A DNA stretch of 64,000 nucleotides from Rhinopomastus cyanomelas (lineage: Eukaryota; Chordata; Aves; Bucerotiformes; Rhinopomastidae). Below are positions 11,520-23,600 of this stretch, in pieces. The notes under the pieces were generated by a model, which searched no databases, was not told the DNA's origin, and worked only from the letters and a program-made list of their open reading frames with translations. Position numbers and translations under genes: made by a program. How positions within the stretch are numbered: position 1 is the stretch's first letter; each line of letters starts with the position of its first letter. Location of the stretch: the NCBI GenBank assembly GCA_013400115.1, contig VXBP01007107.1, positions 806,001 to 870,000 on the forward strand. The letters run 5' to 3'.

Positions 11520-13789
11520 ACTTGTTTTTATGACAATTTATTTAAGACAGACAAAGGGGGAATAATACCTGATAACAGACCAAGGGACTGGCCTCCAGAA
11601 TCCTTTGGCTTATTTTAGTCTGATTATTTCAGTTAAATTTTATAGCACGTCTCAGCATAAATAAATCTAACAGTTCTTAATAGTCTTTAAAGGAGAAGTA
11701 TTTGGATAGTCAAGATGAGAGATGGGTCAAGATGCTCAACTGCAGAATTTGAGAATGCACCTTTCCTCCCCTCTCCAATCTACAGACTGAATCAAAATGG
11801 TGTGGCAATGGTATTCTGTGAAATGTCAATACAAAAGATTGGAGAATCCTACCCAGATCCAGCCTAAAGTACCTTGTCCGACAACTTGGTTCCTTCCATT
11901 CTCTAATGTGTGTTCCTTTCTGCCACTCCAAACTATGACTAAATTTTTCGCAAAACAAACATGTAGTGGGAAAACTTGGAATGAAATTTAGATTTTCTAC
12001 AAACACCAACATAACAGCTATTTTAGCTACAAGTAGCAGTTATTTACAGACAAGATAAAACAGTGATTTTCAAGGTGTGGTCAGTAGATTCCTGGGAGCA
12101 CTTCACTACAAGCTACGCTTAGAACTGTTGCATACCACGTACCTGTGTATTTTAAACCATGTTTTCAAAAACCCACTTTGTCCACCCCCTTTAGTTATTA
12201 CCATGAAGCAATTTTTGTGGTTACATTACAAATGATAGGTAACAAGGAAAAGGTCTGTGCAAGGCCTTCAAATGTTTAAGATCTCTGCAAGAGATTAAAT
12301 ACTACATCTTACAGCTGGATTAGTGCCCAAGGCAGAAAGCTGAGCAGTTACAGAAAGGATTATGTTTAAACAATAGAGCTGCTAAGGAACACTTCTACAT
12401 CATGAAATAAGAGAAAACACGAAGAGTCAGATTTAATGATTAATTAAATTGTTACTGAAACCTGCTGTTACACTTTTTTTCTTTCTCATAGTTAAGAAAA
12501 ATACTGGGCTTAAGTAATCAGTAATATATTTAAACAAAAAATATATGCACTGCAGAAAAAGAAAGATTTTCATTTAAGAAGTTTAAAAGATGCATTAGTG
12601 GAAGTGTAAATGGGAATATTCTAGTAGTCAAAAATAAATATTTAATAAAAACCACACACCCATGACAAAGTATCAAAACAACAGGACTTAGTATTTGGAA
12701 AGGTACTATCTACATTTTCTTGTGTTCAACATTGCTAAATTCAGTGGCTTAATTCCTACCACACTGTCTTCAGCAAACATTGCTTAGATTAGGTTTGTCA
12801 AAAGTAACAAGGATAGAAATACTGTTCCACGGACAGAAATAGGAAAGCCAGTTTGCTATGAACACGGAAGAATTTACTACACCAAGGTGTTAATCCACAG
12901 CCATTGACACAAAGTCAACAAGGACTACTGCATAGCATACCGATGACTGTATCGAAAGTGCATTTATCAGCATTCAATGAAGCTGGGGAAAAAAGTGAGA
13001 AAACCATCCTTTTAATATAATTTTAAAAAACAGCCAGAAGGTTGACAGCTGAAGGAAAAAAAAAAAGCACATGTCTTTCAAAAGTAAAATGTAGTTTAAA
13101 GATCTTAAGAGCACCATAAGATTTTTATCTGGTAAAACTACAAACCGTTAGCACTCTACGTGCTCAGAACAATTAAAAGGTTATCGTATCACTCCATATT
13201 GAGAAAATAATCTGAAAATATATTCCATATTCTGAAAATTTTAGTGTGCTGTTGCATCCTCCTATACTACAACCAGTGAAATTTTGATGACTTACTGTTA
13301 CAGTCTGAAAACAAATAATGCAAAGAAAACCTCTTTTTAATGTATAGCAGAATTCTGGAAAGATTTAAACTGATGATGCATAAACTGAAATGCAGATAAT
13401 GTTAATACTAACAGATGGTGGGGAAAAGCAGCGGTGTCTGGTTTATCCCATTCATTCTCTCTTCAGGTTTTACATTGATTCTTTGAAAGCAGCATTACTG
13501 AATATGCCTGACTATCAATGACTTTACAGCACTACTTTCTCATTATTAGGATTCTGCATTTAAAATTATTCTCAACCCTTTATCCTTCGATTCCCACCCA
13601 TCCCCCACATCATATTTAGAAGTTGCCGTTTTCTCACATGAAGCATTTCAATGCCTTTTGCTGCTTGTTGATATGCAGTGAACACTTTTTCTATTTTCAT
13701 AGTACTGAGACCATTTTCCAGTTGGATCACATATTAAACTATCATTAAATGCAGTATTCTCTCCTTATTCTGCTGTGACATGATAAAGA
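11520..13789 (-). other. TMTC3: Probable TMTC3 3'UTR
   Basis: Sequence immediately downstream of the TMTC3 stop codon. It is AT-rich, lacks open frames of note and shows no transposon. The extent is inferred from the first downstream minus-strand AATAAA that I found (11542-11537) and from the fact that human TMTC3 has a 3'UTR of a few kilobases. RNA-seq or 3'-end data would settle the end point. Confidence 0.4.
11537..11542 (-). terminator. Candidate poly(A) signal AATAAA for TMTC3
   Basis: The plus strand reads TTTATT, giving AATAAA on the gene strand about 2.25 kb past the stop codon. I saw no other exact minus-strand AATAAA between it and the stop, only variants such as AATAAT and AATAAG. 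Use of this site is inferred. Confidence 0.35.
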
Positions 13790-14610
13790 CTAATCACCAT
13801 TTAAAATACGCTCAATCTCTTCTAGTCTTTTCAAAGCAGCAACTCTCTTTTTCTCAATGTCTTTGATTTCTTTTGCAGATTTTTTGGGAGTCTCTTTGTC
13901 CACACTGTTTTTCTCTGTTTGTTTCTTACTTTTTGAGTGCACTTTATTGTTATCAACTGCTGTTCGGGTGGTTTTCTGCTCATTTTTTACTTCTTTCTGG
14001 TTTTGAAACGAGTTTTTTTTTTCTTCTGCAGCTGCACTTACAGTCCTATCTGCTGGAAGTGATGGCTGTTCTGCAGCACTGAGTGATGCAATTTTACTCC
14101 TAACGATGTTCAGATGACGGTGAATGTACTCCTCATGAGGTGCCAATGCCAGTGTTTCAACCAAACATTTTTCTGCCTTTATTAAGTCTCGTTCTTCAAA
14201 ATAAACCACACAAAGGTTATGTTTTCCTTGAACATTGTTAGGATCCAGTTCCAAAATCTTTTCAAAACACTTTTTTGCTCCAACAATATCCTTCTTTTGG
14301 TTCATAAGAATATCTCCTTTCAAAATCAGACCTTTGGTATGATCAGGGTAGTATCTCAGTAGGTCTTCCAGGACAGGCAAAGCCATCAATTCTTTTGCTG
14401 TCTGAGAATAAAGCAGTGCCAAATTGAACAAAGCACTTCGGAAGTTGGGCTGTAACCTTATAGCTTTCTTCATCCATGCCTCTGCTTCCGAATCTTTTTT
14501 GTCATCCATCGCCAGCATGCCCAAATTGAAGTACCCGTTTGCATCCTGTGGTTCTTCTTTCACATAATGTAACAGTCTTTGCCTTGCCTCAGGTCTAAGA
14601 CGAGCATCTC
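13790..14610 (-). CDS. TMTC3: TMTC3 exon 14 (terminal coding exon)
   Basis: Residues 645-917. Begins after the acceptor CTGTCATTTAG and ends at TAG (13792-13790). Holds several TPR motifs (for example GYFNLGMLAMDDKKDSEAEA, FRSALFNLALLYSQTA, HNLCVVYFEERDLIKAEKCL), then a Lys/Glu/Ser-rich variable tail and the conserved end RLEEIERILNGD. A CR1 element lies directly upstream of its acceptor. Confidence 0.96.
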
Positions 14611-17600
14611 CTAAATGACAGAAAACATATTTACTTCGCAGAATCACAGAACATTAGGGATTGGAAGGGACCTCGAAAGATCATCTAGTCCAATCCCCCT
14701 GACACAGCAGGATCACCTAAACCAAGTCACACAGGAACACATCCAGGCGGGTTTTAAATGTCTCCAAAGAAGGAGACTCCACAACTCCCCTGGGCAGCCT
14801 GTTTCAGTGCTCTGTCACCCTCACTGTGAAGAAGTTCCTTCTCATATTTATGTGGAACCTCCTACGTTCCAGTTTACATCCACTGCCCCATGTCTTATCA
14901 CTAGATGACATTAAGAAGAGCCTGGCTCCATCCTCCTGACACCCACCCTTCCTATATTCATAAACATTAATGAGGTCACCCCTCAGTCTCCTTTTCTCCA
15001 ACTTAAAGAGACCCAGATCCCTCAGCCTTTCCTCTTAAGGGAGGTGTTCTACTTCCATCATCATCATCATTGATGCTCTGTGCTGGACTCTCTCCAGCAG
15101 CTCCACATCCCTCTTGAACTGAGGGGCCCAGAACTGGACACAATACTCCAGACGTGGTCTCACCAGGGCAGAGTAAAGATGGAGAAGAACCTGTTTTGAT
15201 CTGCTAACCACCCCCATTCTGATTCACCCCAGGCCTTGAAGCCTTTCTTCATCCCCCTCAGGCTGTGGAATACAGCGTCCTCCCCACCTGTCTGAACAAT
15301 CAGCAGTGGGTAATAGTCAGCTGATCTCACCAGGTTAGGGAGCATCCTAGTGAGATCCCTGATTCGGGCTCCAGGTAGACTACACACCTCCCTATGATGA
15401 GGGTTAACTCTGCATATCAGGCCCTCAGTTCCCTTCAGAAGCAAGTCTCCAATAACTAGGGCCCTTTTCTTCTTTGTGGAGGAGGTTGTCATATTACTGG
15501 AAGACCTCCCCGAATTTATGTGATTGTGCCAGCACCTCTGGTCTGGGTTGCCTGTCATCTATATCTTTATTAGACTGGCTGTCTTCCACTAGGGGCTCGC
15601 ATCAATTTCTCAGTCACAGCTAGGGAGGTGAGGCAGGCAAGGGTGGTGCTTGCCTTCTGCCACAGCCATGCACTTGACTCCACTCGCCCCTTCTACTTGG
15701 GCTTCTGTCCAGTGCAGGTTACAGGGGTCCCTTGATTCTGGCTCTTATTTGGCCACTGTCCAGACTGCTGAGTCTAGCTCCACCAGTTTCATCCTCTCTA
15801 ATGCTTCTGAGACTTTCTATTTCCACTTGTAGCTTTTCAACCTTGTTTTGCAGTTGTGCTGCTTGGTTAAGCAGACAATCAACCTGCTCACACCAAAAAC
15901 AGCCATGAAAAAGTGACAGTGTTACATTCCTGGCAGCCTGCACAGCCTCACCTTGCTGGGAGGCCTGTGTTTGGGTTCCCACATCCATGTGCAGTGGTGA
16001 CCATAGCCTGGTCTTCCTCTGCTGCTGTGTTGACACCACTGGGTTTTGTTTAGTTTTGGGTTTTTGTTTTTTTTTTTGTCCCTGGTGGCTAGAGAAGGCT
16101 AGCGCTGTTGCTGCTGCGTGCAGTCTGAGCATGACTTCTGGTTTCGCCACCTTTACAGATCCCAAGGTTTGAAACCCACCACGTTGCTTTCCACATGGGA
16201 AGAGATTCCACGTGGGGATTCGTGGGAATCTCTTTTCCACGAGAGATTCTCTTAAAACCCTCGAGATTCCCTGTTTAAAGGGATGTCCAAATGACCCAAA
16301 AAACCTTGATAAATAGCGTTCGGGGACCAGGCACTTCTACATGCGGTCTTCAGTTTAGTCTGAAGGTTTTTCAGACCAGGCCTGTAAAATGCTCACTTTT
16401 ACACAAATGACTGTTTACATCTTTAACACAACTGCAAAAAAGAAAGTTTTAAAGCTACTTTTTATCATTGCTGCGCAACAACTGAAATAAATGACATCTA
16501 CCTTCTACCAGAATGAAGCTGCTGACAGTTGACTTGTAGCCAAAGTCAGCACCACTATTCTATTATCTGATGAATTATACTCAGGTTTGGTATAATGGAT
16601 ACAAAAGCTGTCTCTACAAGTTTAGGAGGAGTTATTTTCACGTATGGCTGAGCAAATGGCATGCAGAAAAGACGTCAGTTCTGAGAAATCAGCTCTCAGA
16701 GGCAAACTTGGAGTGGAAGATCCCATTTTGTTAAAGAAAGATTACAAGAGTTTGAAGAGATCACAGAGCGCAACTTCAGATGCAGACAAGCTAAAATATC
16801 TTCTAACACCAAAACAATAACATCCCTAACTCCCACACTTTAGTTTGTGTCAAGTTTGAAGAAACAGTACAATAATCTCATCTGATAATAACAGGATTAG
16901 CTAGACAAGCTTGCAGTCTGTGCTATTCTTTCTAATACTCCAGTGAACACATTCTACTAGGGAATTCCAGGCACAAACCTGCTGAAAGTTGGGTGAGCAA
17001 TGAGCTGATTTTAACCACTTGAAACAGTGCTGCACCTTCCACTATGAATAACTGAATATGAGATAATTAATGCTGTTATGTTTGTCTAAAGCCTCTTGTG
17101 CTTCTACAGACAAGAAACAAGGCACTTCTTGTACTCCACTCAACTTAAAATGTGAGATGAAGAACAATCCATCGGCATCAGCTCAAATCAAGTCTGATTA
17201 CCTCTTTCCTAGGGGCAGTTTACGATCCCAACAAAAGGAAAACAAACCTCACTAGTCACTTCCCAAATAGTCTTTGCAACAGCCTGAATTCACAAAAGGC
17301 TTAAACTTGCCCCTACCCAAACATGAAAAAAAAACCCTCAAAAAAAACCCATATAAAAACCTGCAGTACTGAAAATCCAGTTCATTAAAAAACAGAATAA
17401 AAAATAGTATGGATCCCATAAATGCAAAGAAACAGTACTTAGGTAAGGAACAATTAACATACCAGATTCTTGCATTAGCAGGGCTGAGTTGAATAATGCC
17501 AGTTTATGTGTTGGATTGAGTTCTAGCGCTCGGTTGAAATTCTTCAGGGCTTCTGTTGGATCTTTCAATTCAATGTAAACAATTGCCAAATTATACCACA

Positions 17601-20600
17601 GGTCTGCGTTGGTTCTGTCTAGTTCTAGAGCTCTAAGATAAGCCTCCTTAGCTTTCAGAGGTTTATTCATTTTTAAAAGCAATTCTCCCCTGTAGAAGAA
17701 TCAGATGCAACCTTCAACTTTTTATTCACACAAAAATGATAATAACTGACTAGTTTTTTAAAGGATTTGCGTTTGCATAGATGACAAATATGAGAAAACA
17801 GTTTTCTGAGATCCTATTTGTCTGTTTCAAACACAAAACCTTTAAAATAGCATTAAAAACCTTAAGGCTTTCAAAAGGCAAACACAGGTCCAAACCATAA
17901 AGGAATGGTCAAGGGTTCCTAATATCTGCTCTTTAACTGTACTGAAATGGCAACAGCTTAGGCATCTTTGAACCTCCACTAAATCCCAATGGGAGTTAGA
18001 ACTGACAAACACTGAATAGAAACTTCAGTACCCACACAGCCACATCACTCTCATCTACTTAACCACAGAAGTCAGCTAATATGTCAGCTAAGTCCTGCAT
18101 TTTCTGGACCACCTTTAACAAAAAAAATAAAGCAAGCTCTGTGACTCAGACTAACCGAACGTTTTTTTTGTTCAAAACTAAACTGGGAGATTAGAAACTT
18201 GCATTTAACATTAATAAAGATATTTAATAGAGGCATCTTTCTACACAATGTTTGAATACAGTGTCTATGTGGAAACACACCATTTTAAGCAATTTAAAAG
18301 AGCAGGGTTTGCAATAATTTATTATTTCCCCAAATCATCAACTTCTCACCTGAAAATGAATCGATTGTAGCAGCTAATTTAACTGCACAGAACTTAGTAC
18401 TGTTCATAGCACTGCAAATACATAAATGCTTATTCAAGAATATGTATCTATAATTATGTATATCTATCTATTACCTGCTGATGTAAGCTTGCTTGAAATC
18501 TGGCCTCATACTAATTGCTTGTCGATATAATTGATCCGCTTCTTCAAGGCGAGAATCATTTGCTCGAATTAAGTTTGCAAGATTGATATAAACATTCAGA
18601 TGGTTAGGAGCAACTCTTGCTGCATACTTTTTACCTGGAATAATCTGTCAAAAAGAAAAATATGAAAGAAAGTCAGTATAGAATCACAGACCTCCTCTTC
18701 ACTCTGACATATTTGTTTCCAGGTTATCACTGGACATTAGTCTGCAGGCTTTTAATGATTGCAAGCAGTAATTCTTCTTGCCAAGAAAATCATACCAAAA
18801 TAGAAACAGAGAACTTTTTCTTTAATTCTATGAGGACACATACGATATTAAAAGTCATCTATAAGACATCACTTAACTGGGCAGATGCAGATAGCCACTA
18901 GAAACCAATCAGACTTCGCATGATTTTCCCCATTCAAGAGTACTTCCTAAAGCCTAAACTGACATTCTATACTATCAGACACGATCAATACTTTTTATAA
19001 CGCTCTAGCCTATGATAAGTGTAAAGATTTTTCCCAGCTACTCATATAGCAGATGAAAACAAGACAAAGACATTCTAACTCAAGAGAATGCTGATTTTTA
19101 TTATCAGCCTCATTTTAGCCACGACTTTTATTAGCTTCATGCAATCTCCAAAATGTACTTTTTTTCCTCCTGAAGAATTACAATATTTGTAGGTATAAAC
19201 ACAGCTTTACAAACGGTAAAGCTAACAAAGGAGAGGTTTTTAAAGGCATGTGCAGCAAAACGTACTGCTGCAGGTACCTTCTCCTCTTGAGGCCTCAGAA
19301 ACTCGCAGTCATCATCCATGTATTAGCTGTAAGTGAAAATAAACCCACAGTGACTAGATACTGTGGGTACACATTTTTAACTGCTTCCTATTTTTTTTCC
19401 TCAATTTCAACAGAATAAAACCCAACACACAACAGAATGCAGAGTACCTCAGCAGTTTTAACAAAGCTCCCAGTTAGCATTTTCTAACAGCTATGATTGC
19501 ATAAAGCCTACTCTTTTGAAGATAGGTTAAAAAACAAAAACAACACAACTGCTAAAAACTTTAAAGTATGCAGAAAAACAGAGCTTCGGGAACGAGCCAT
19601 GATACATTTTTCACATCTAAGTCTGATAGAGTTCCCTCCTGTGGTGGTACATAGTTACCAATTACCTGTGGCATCAATGATTTAGCAATCATATAAGATT
19701 CTTCGGCTTCTTTAGTTTTGTTTAAGTTTTTGTAGGTTCTTCCTACGTTCATGTGGGCACCAATATCATCTTAATAAAGAAAAGGATTACATTTAAAATA
19801 CTTCCATGCACCAAGTATTGTGAAAATAACTATCTAAGCTTTCAGAGTAGCACGAAGCACAGGTACTGCATGAAGACACCACTACTAGCAACAACAAAAA
19901 GTAATTCTATAATATTTTCCATCTTAATTATCAAGCTAACTGTGTAGCTATGAACCAAACGTGTTTTTATAAAGTTATTTGGGAAACAGTGAAAAATTTG
20001 AGGTCATCATACTTCTGTGTATCTGTCTTTAATGTCTGGCTATAGTAGAAGCACATTAACTGAAGATTATTTGTTCAGCTTCTAAAATAAAAAGGAAAGG
20101 TTGTCCAGTTCTACACAAAAATTATTTTACAACTATACATAAAAGAGTAAATATGCACGTTTACATTATCTAGTTTTAAAAAAATGTACACAACTCCCCA
20201 GTTTAAAATTAGAAAATTAAATAACAATGTTTCATATAAAATTTTTAATAGTTTAAGTTAACTAGGAAAGAATATCACCCAAATAAAAGTTTTACATGGA
20301 AAGTCTTTGCCTCTTTCTAGAGATAGAAACCTTCCTGAATACTTGATCAATTAAGCTAGTGTGTATTTTCTGGCGTTTACTTGAAGAAAACCAGAGAATT
20401 GAGAAGACTTTAAGTACACTAAGTGTTCTGACATGCTAGGAGTACAGAGATACATTTCAATTGCAGCTAGTAAAAGCTTTTACCTGGCTGCACTTGTGTG
20501 GCTTGTATAAAGAACTGCAGAGCTCTTTCAAAATTCTTTTCATTTTCTAATGCATGCCCCACATTGTTCCACAGTTTTGCATTGTTCTTATTTACCTAAA

Positions 20601-23600
20601 ATCAGAACAAAAAATACCAATGCATATGGTATCAAGCTCAAATTATGTAACTGATTTTATTTTAGCTATGGATGTAAACATGCACAGCAAATGGCAGATT
20701 TAATCAATCTGCTATATGTAAAGAATAACAAAATGCTGCATACAGACAGTGGACTTGTTGCTCAACATCCATTTAATTTAAGAATTTGGCCCTAGAAATA
20801 CGAAAGTTGATTAGAATTGTTACAGTTGTACAAAACTAATCATATCACTCCATAAGCACACTGAAGAAATTATTCTATGCAATCTTTTTGTCAATTTTTG
20901 CACTGAAACACATGATGTTTTCATCCACATAAAAGAATATATTCAGCACTTTATCTCAAGATAAAATTGTCATATATTTCCTGCACAAGAATTCCCATTA
21001 GTGCATCAACTCTTTTTAAGGCGTTCACAAAAGCAACTGATTAGATATTAATACTGTCAATGTAGAAATCAAAGCAGCAAGACAAGTACCATCGCTCTCC
21101 ATTTTTATCACGCTCTACTGCAGCCTTTTCATTAGAACAGCAAGTCAAACTTTCACATTTCAAATAGAACACAGTACCTTTAAAGCTGACATAAACAACG
21201 TGTACTCTGACTCCCAATCCCAGTTTCTGTGCAGTGTTTTTAAGGCATGAGTGAGTAGTACCGCAGCCAAACAAACCCAAGATATTTTTCTTAGCACACT
21301 ATTAAATAAAACAAATATTGGTTATAAGCACACAGTTCTAATTTATACTAGAATAAGCATCTCGTATGCAAGGAGGACCACATTTGTGAATGGTATGTTC
21401 AAATCATTTTGATTTCTCACCAAATGGTGGTCTCGAATTTTAAAGCAAATGTCCAATTTCAAGTCACGTTTTTAAAATTTCATTTTTTTATCACTTCATA
21501 ATTCACTTAAGAGCAAATACAATCCACATAATTTAAATCAGGACACAAACAAAAATAGAATTTTTATTAAAGCTTACCTGACATTTAAGGTAATGAACAC
21601 GATCACAATGTCAAAAAGTGTGATTTTTCAAAACATTGTACAAATGGTTAAAAAAAGGAATAAACTAAAATACCACCTCATCCCTTTTTTGCACATCAGA
21701 AAATTTCATAACAATTCTTTACCGTACACATCACTGACCTTTCCTACACTCTAGAATACATCTTAAGTCTGCTGTGAGTCTACCCCATCTTCCATAAGCA
21801 AACAAAATGCTAGTGCTATTCTATTATCTAAATAAGATAAAGGTTTAGTGTCTTAGTAGCATTTGCATTTTTTAAAGCTATGAGAATCAGGTCAGAAGTC
21901 ACCCTCTGTGACAAGCTTGTCAGAAAAAATTCATCTTCTAGATTTCATGCATTTATTTTTCTGAGTTTAAACACAATTTATCCACGACAGACACAGAAGG
22001 TATGCTTCAACATGCTGGTCATTTGTTCTCTGTATTTTAATTATGAAATAACATGTCAAATACCCAGTAATCTTCCTACAATTTTAACAATCCCATTCTT
22101 GTGTAGACAATACAGCTGTTCACCATTGCCAGACACTTCTTAATCTGTGATAGTATTTTCCCCTTTGCCTCACAACTTTCCACTAATTTCTCATTATCCA
22201 GTACTGTCAGCTTTGACAGCATCAGTTAGCTTCAGTTTTAGTGTAAAGCCTCACTTATAACTGTAGCAGACAACACAAACTAGGAATTGCTGCCTTATCA
22301 TTTGCCTGCACTAGCATTAGGATGCCACTGGGGTCATAAGGATAAAGCATCAGCGTCAGACACAGCTTTGTGCAAGACCAAGAGGGCTGGTAGTAAGTGT
22401 TATAATAACCTCGTAATAATTCACTGGTCTCTTAAGAACTTTCTTCTTGTCATTTGTTCACATGATTGTCAAATAGTTTCTTGGTCATTACTGTGTTAAG
22501 AATTTTAAGCCGAGTAAAAGTTACAACATCATAAAGCCATACTGATGAAAGCCCTACTGGGAAAGCTTGAGGCTGTAAACACATTTATGTTGTATAAAAT
22601 AAAAAGAGATTAATTAAAACTGTCATAGGTAACTCTACTGTACCTTTTATTTGATAATTTCTTCCACCCATGTGCTACTAAAATGCAGAATCCCATGCTA
22701 GGAACATACAACACTCGTTCTGCTACCACGAATCCAACAGGAAAAAAGAGGTTTGATGCAGGAATGAATGGCAGCACTATTAAACACAATGCCTAGAAAA
22801 GAAACACAAATGAACTAGTCATTGACAAACTGTAAAACACAAACTCTGAATAAGTTACAAATAAATCCCTGAAAAACAGACCTTCACAGTATATCTCTAC
22901 GTATTTGTGCTTTTTCTTTTAAACATTAACAAGTTTTACGTTGAGACCACTCTGAACACAGTAAGTTTTAACTTGTGACACTACTCCTTAGGGGCCTACA
23001 AGACTATTTGCTTTTCAGTACTACAGAAGACAGCAGATGTATGACAAAACACTAAGAATAAAGGTTCAAATTTAAACCAAAAATCTTTTAATAAGAGTTC
23101 CACATACACAATTATGACAATCTCTGAACCTGGGACATTATATTTCATAACAATTTTAAACCAGCTTAAATGATGCAAAAAGTAATTATTTTTACAAAAC
23201 AATAGAACCCTTTTTTAGTTTCTGTAAAAAATGAAAAATCAGAATTTAGAATCTCATCTGTTATTTTATTCTTTCTTTCAGCTGATGCTGAGGCTCCATT
23301 CAAAAAATACTGTGGTCAAGGTGACTTGAAAAAAAACCCAAACCAATAAAAAAAAGCAGAAACCACTACAGTATACCAGAAGAAGCGGGAAGTGGGAGCA
23401 CTAACCCCTTCATCTGTCTGGTTCCTCAAGTAGTACAGCATCAAGTCTATGTCTAACCAGCAACTGCAGACAGACATACTTGTGACCTCACTTCTTGTTT
23501 GCATTTCCTACCCATTTCCTTCGTAATTTAATTTTCTTTCTGCCAAGTCCAAACGAACATCTTGAATTCTGCAGCAGGACTCAATCTGTACCTTTTATGA

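Noticed and set aside
1..13000. A third gene downstream of TMTC3 (KITLG is the expected neighbour in vertebrates)
   Set aside because: No exon of a recognisable protein could be found; the next gene is probably outside the window.
21041..21280. 79-codon minus-strand frame over TMTC3 exon 9
   Set aside because: Wrong frame. The conserved HRNWDWESEYTLF lies in another frame between proper splice sites.
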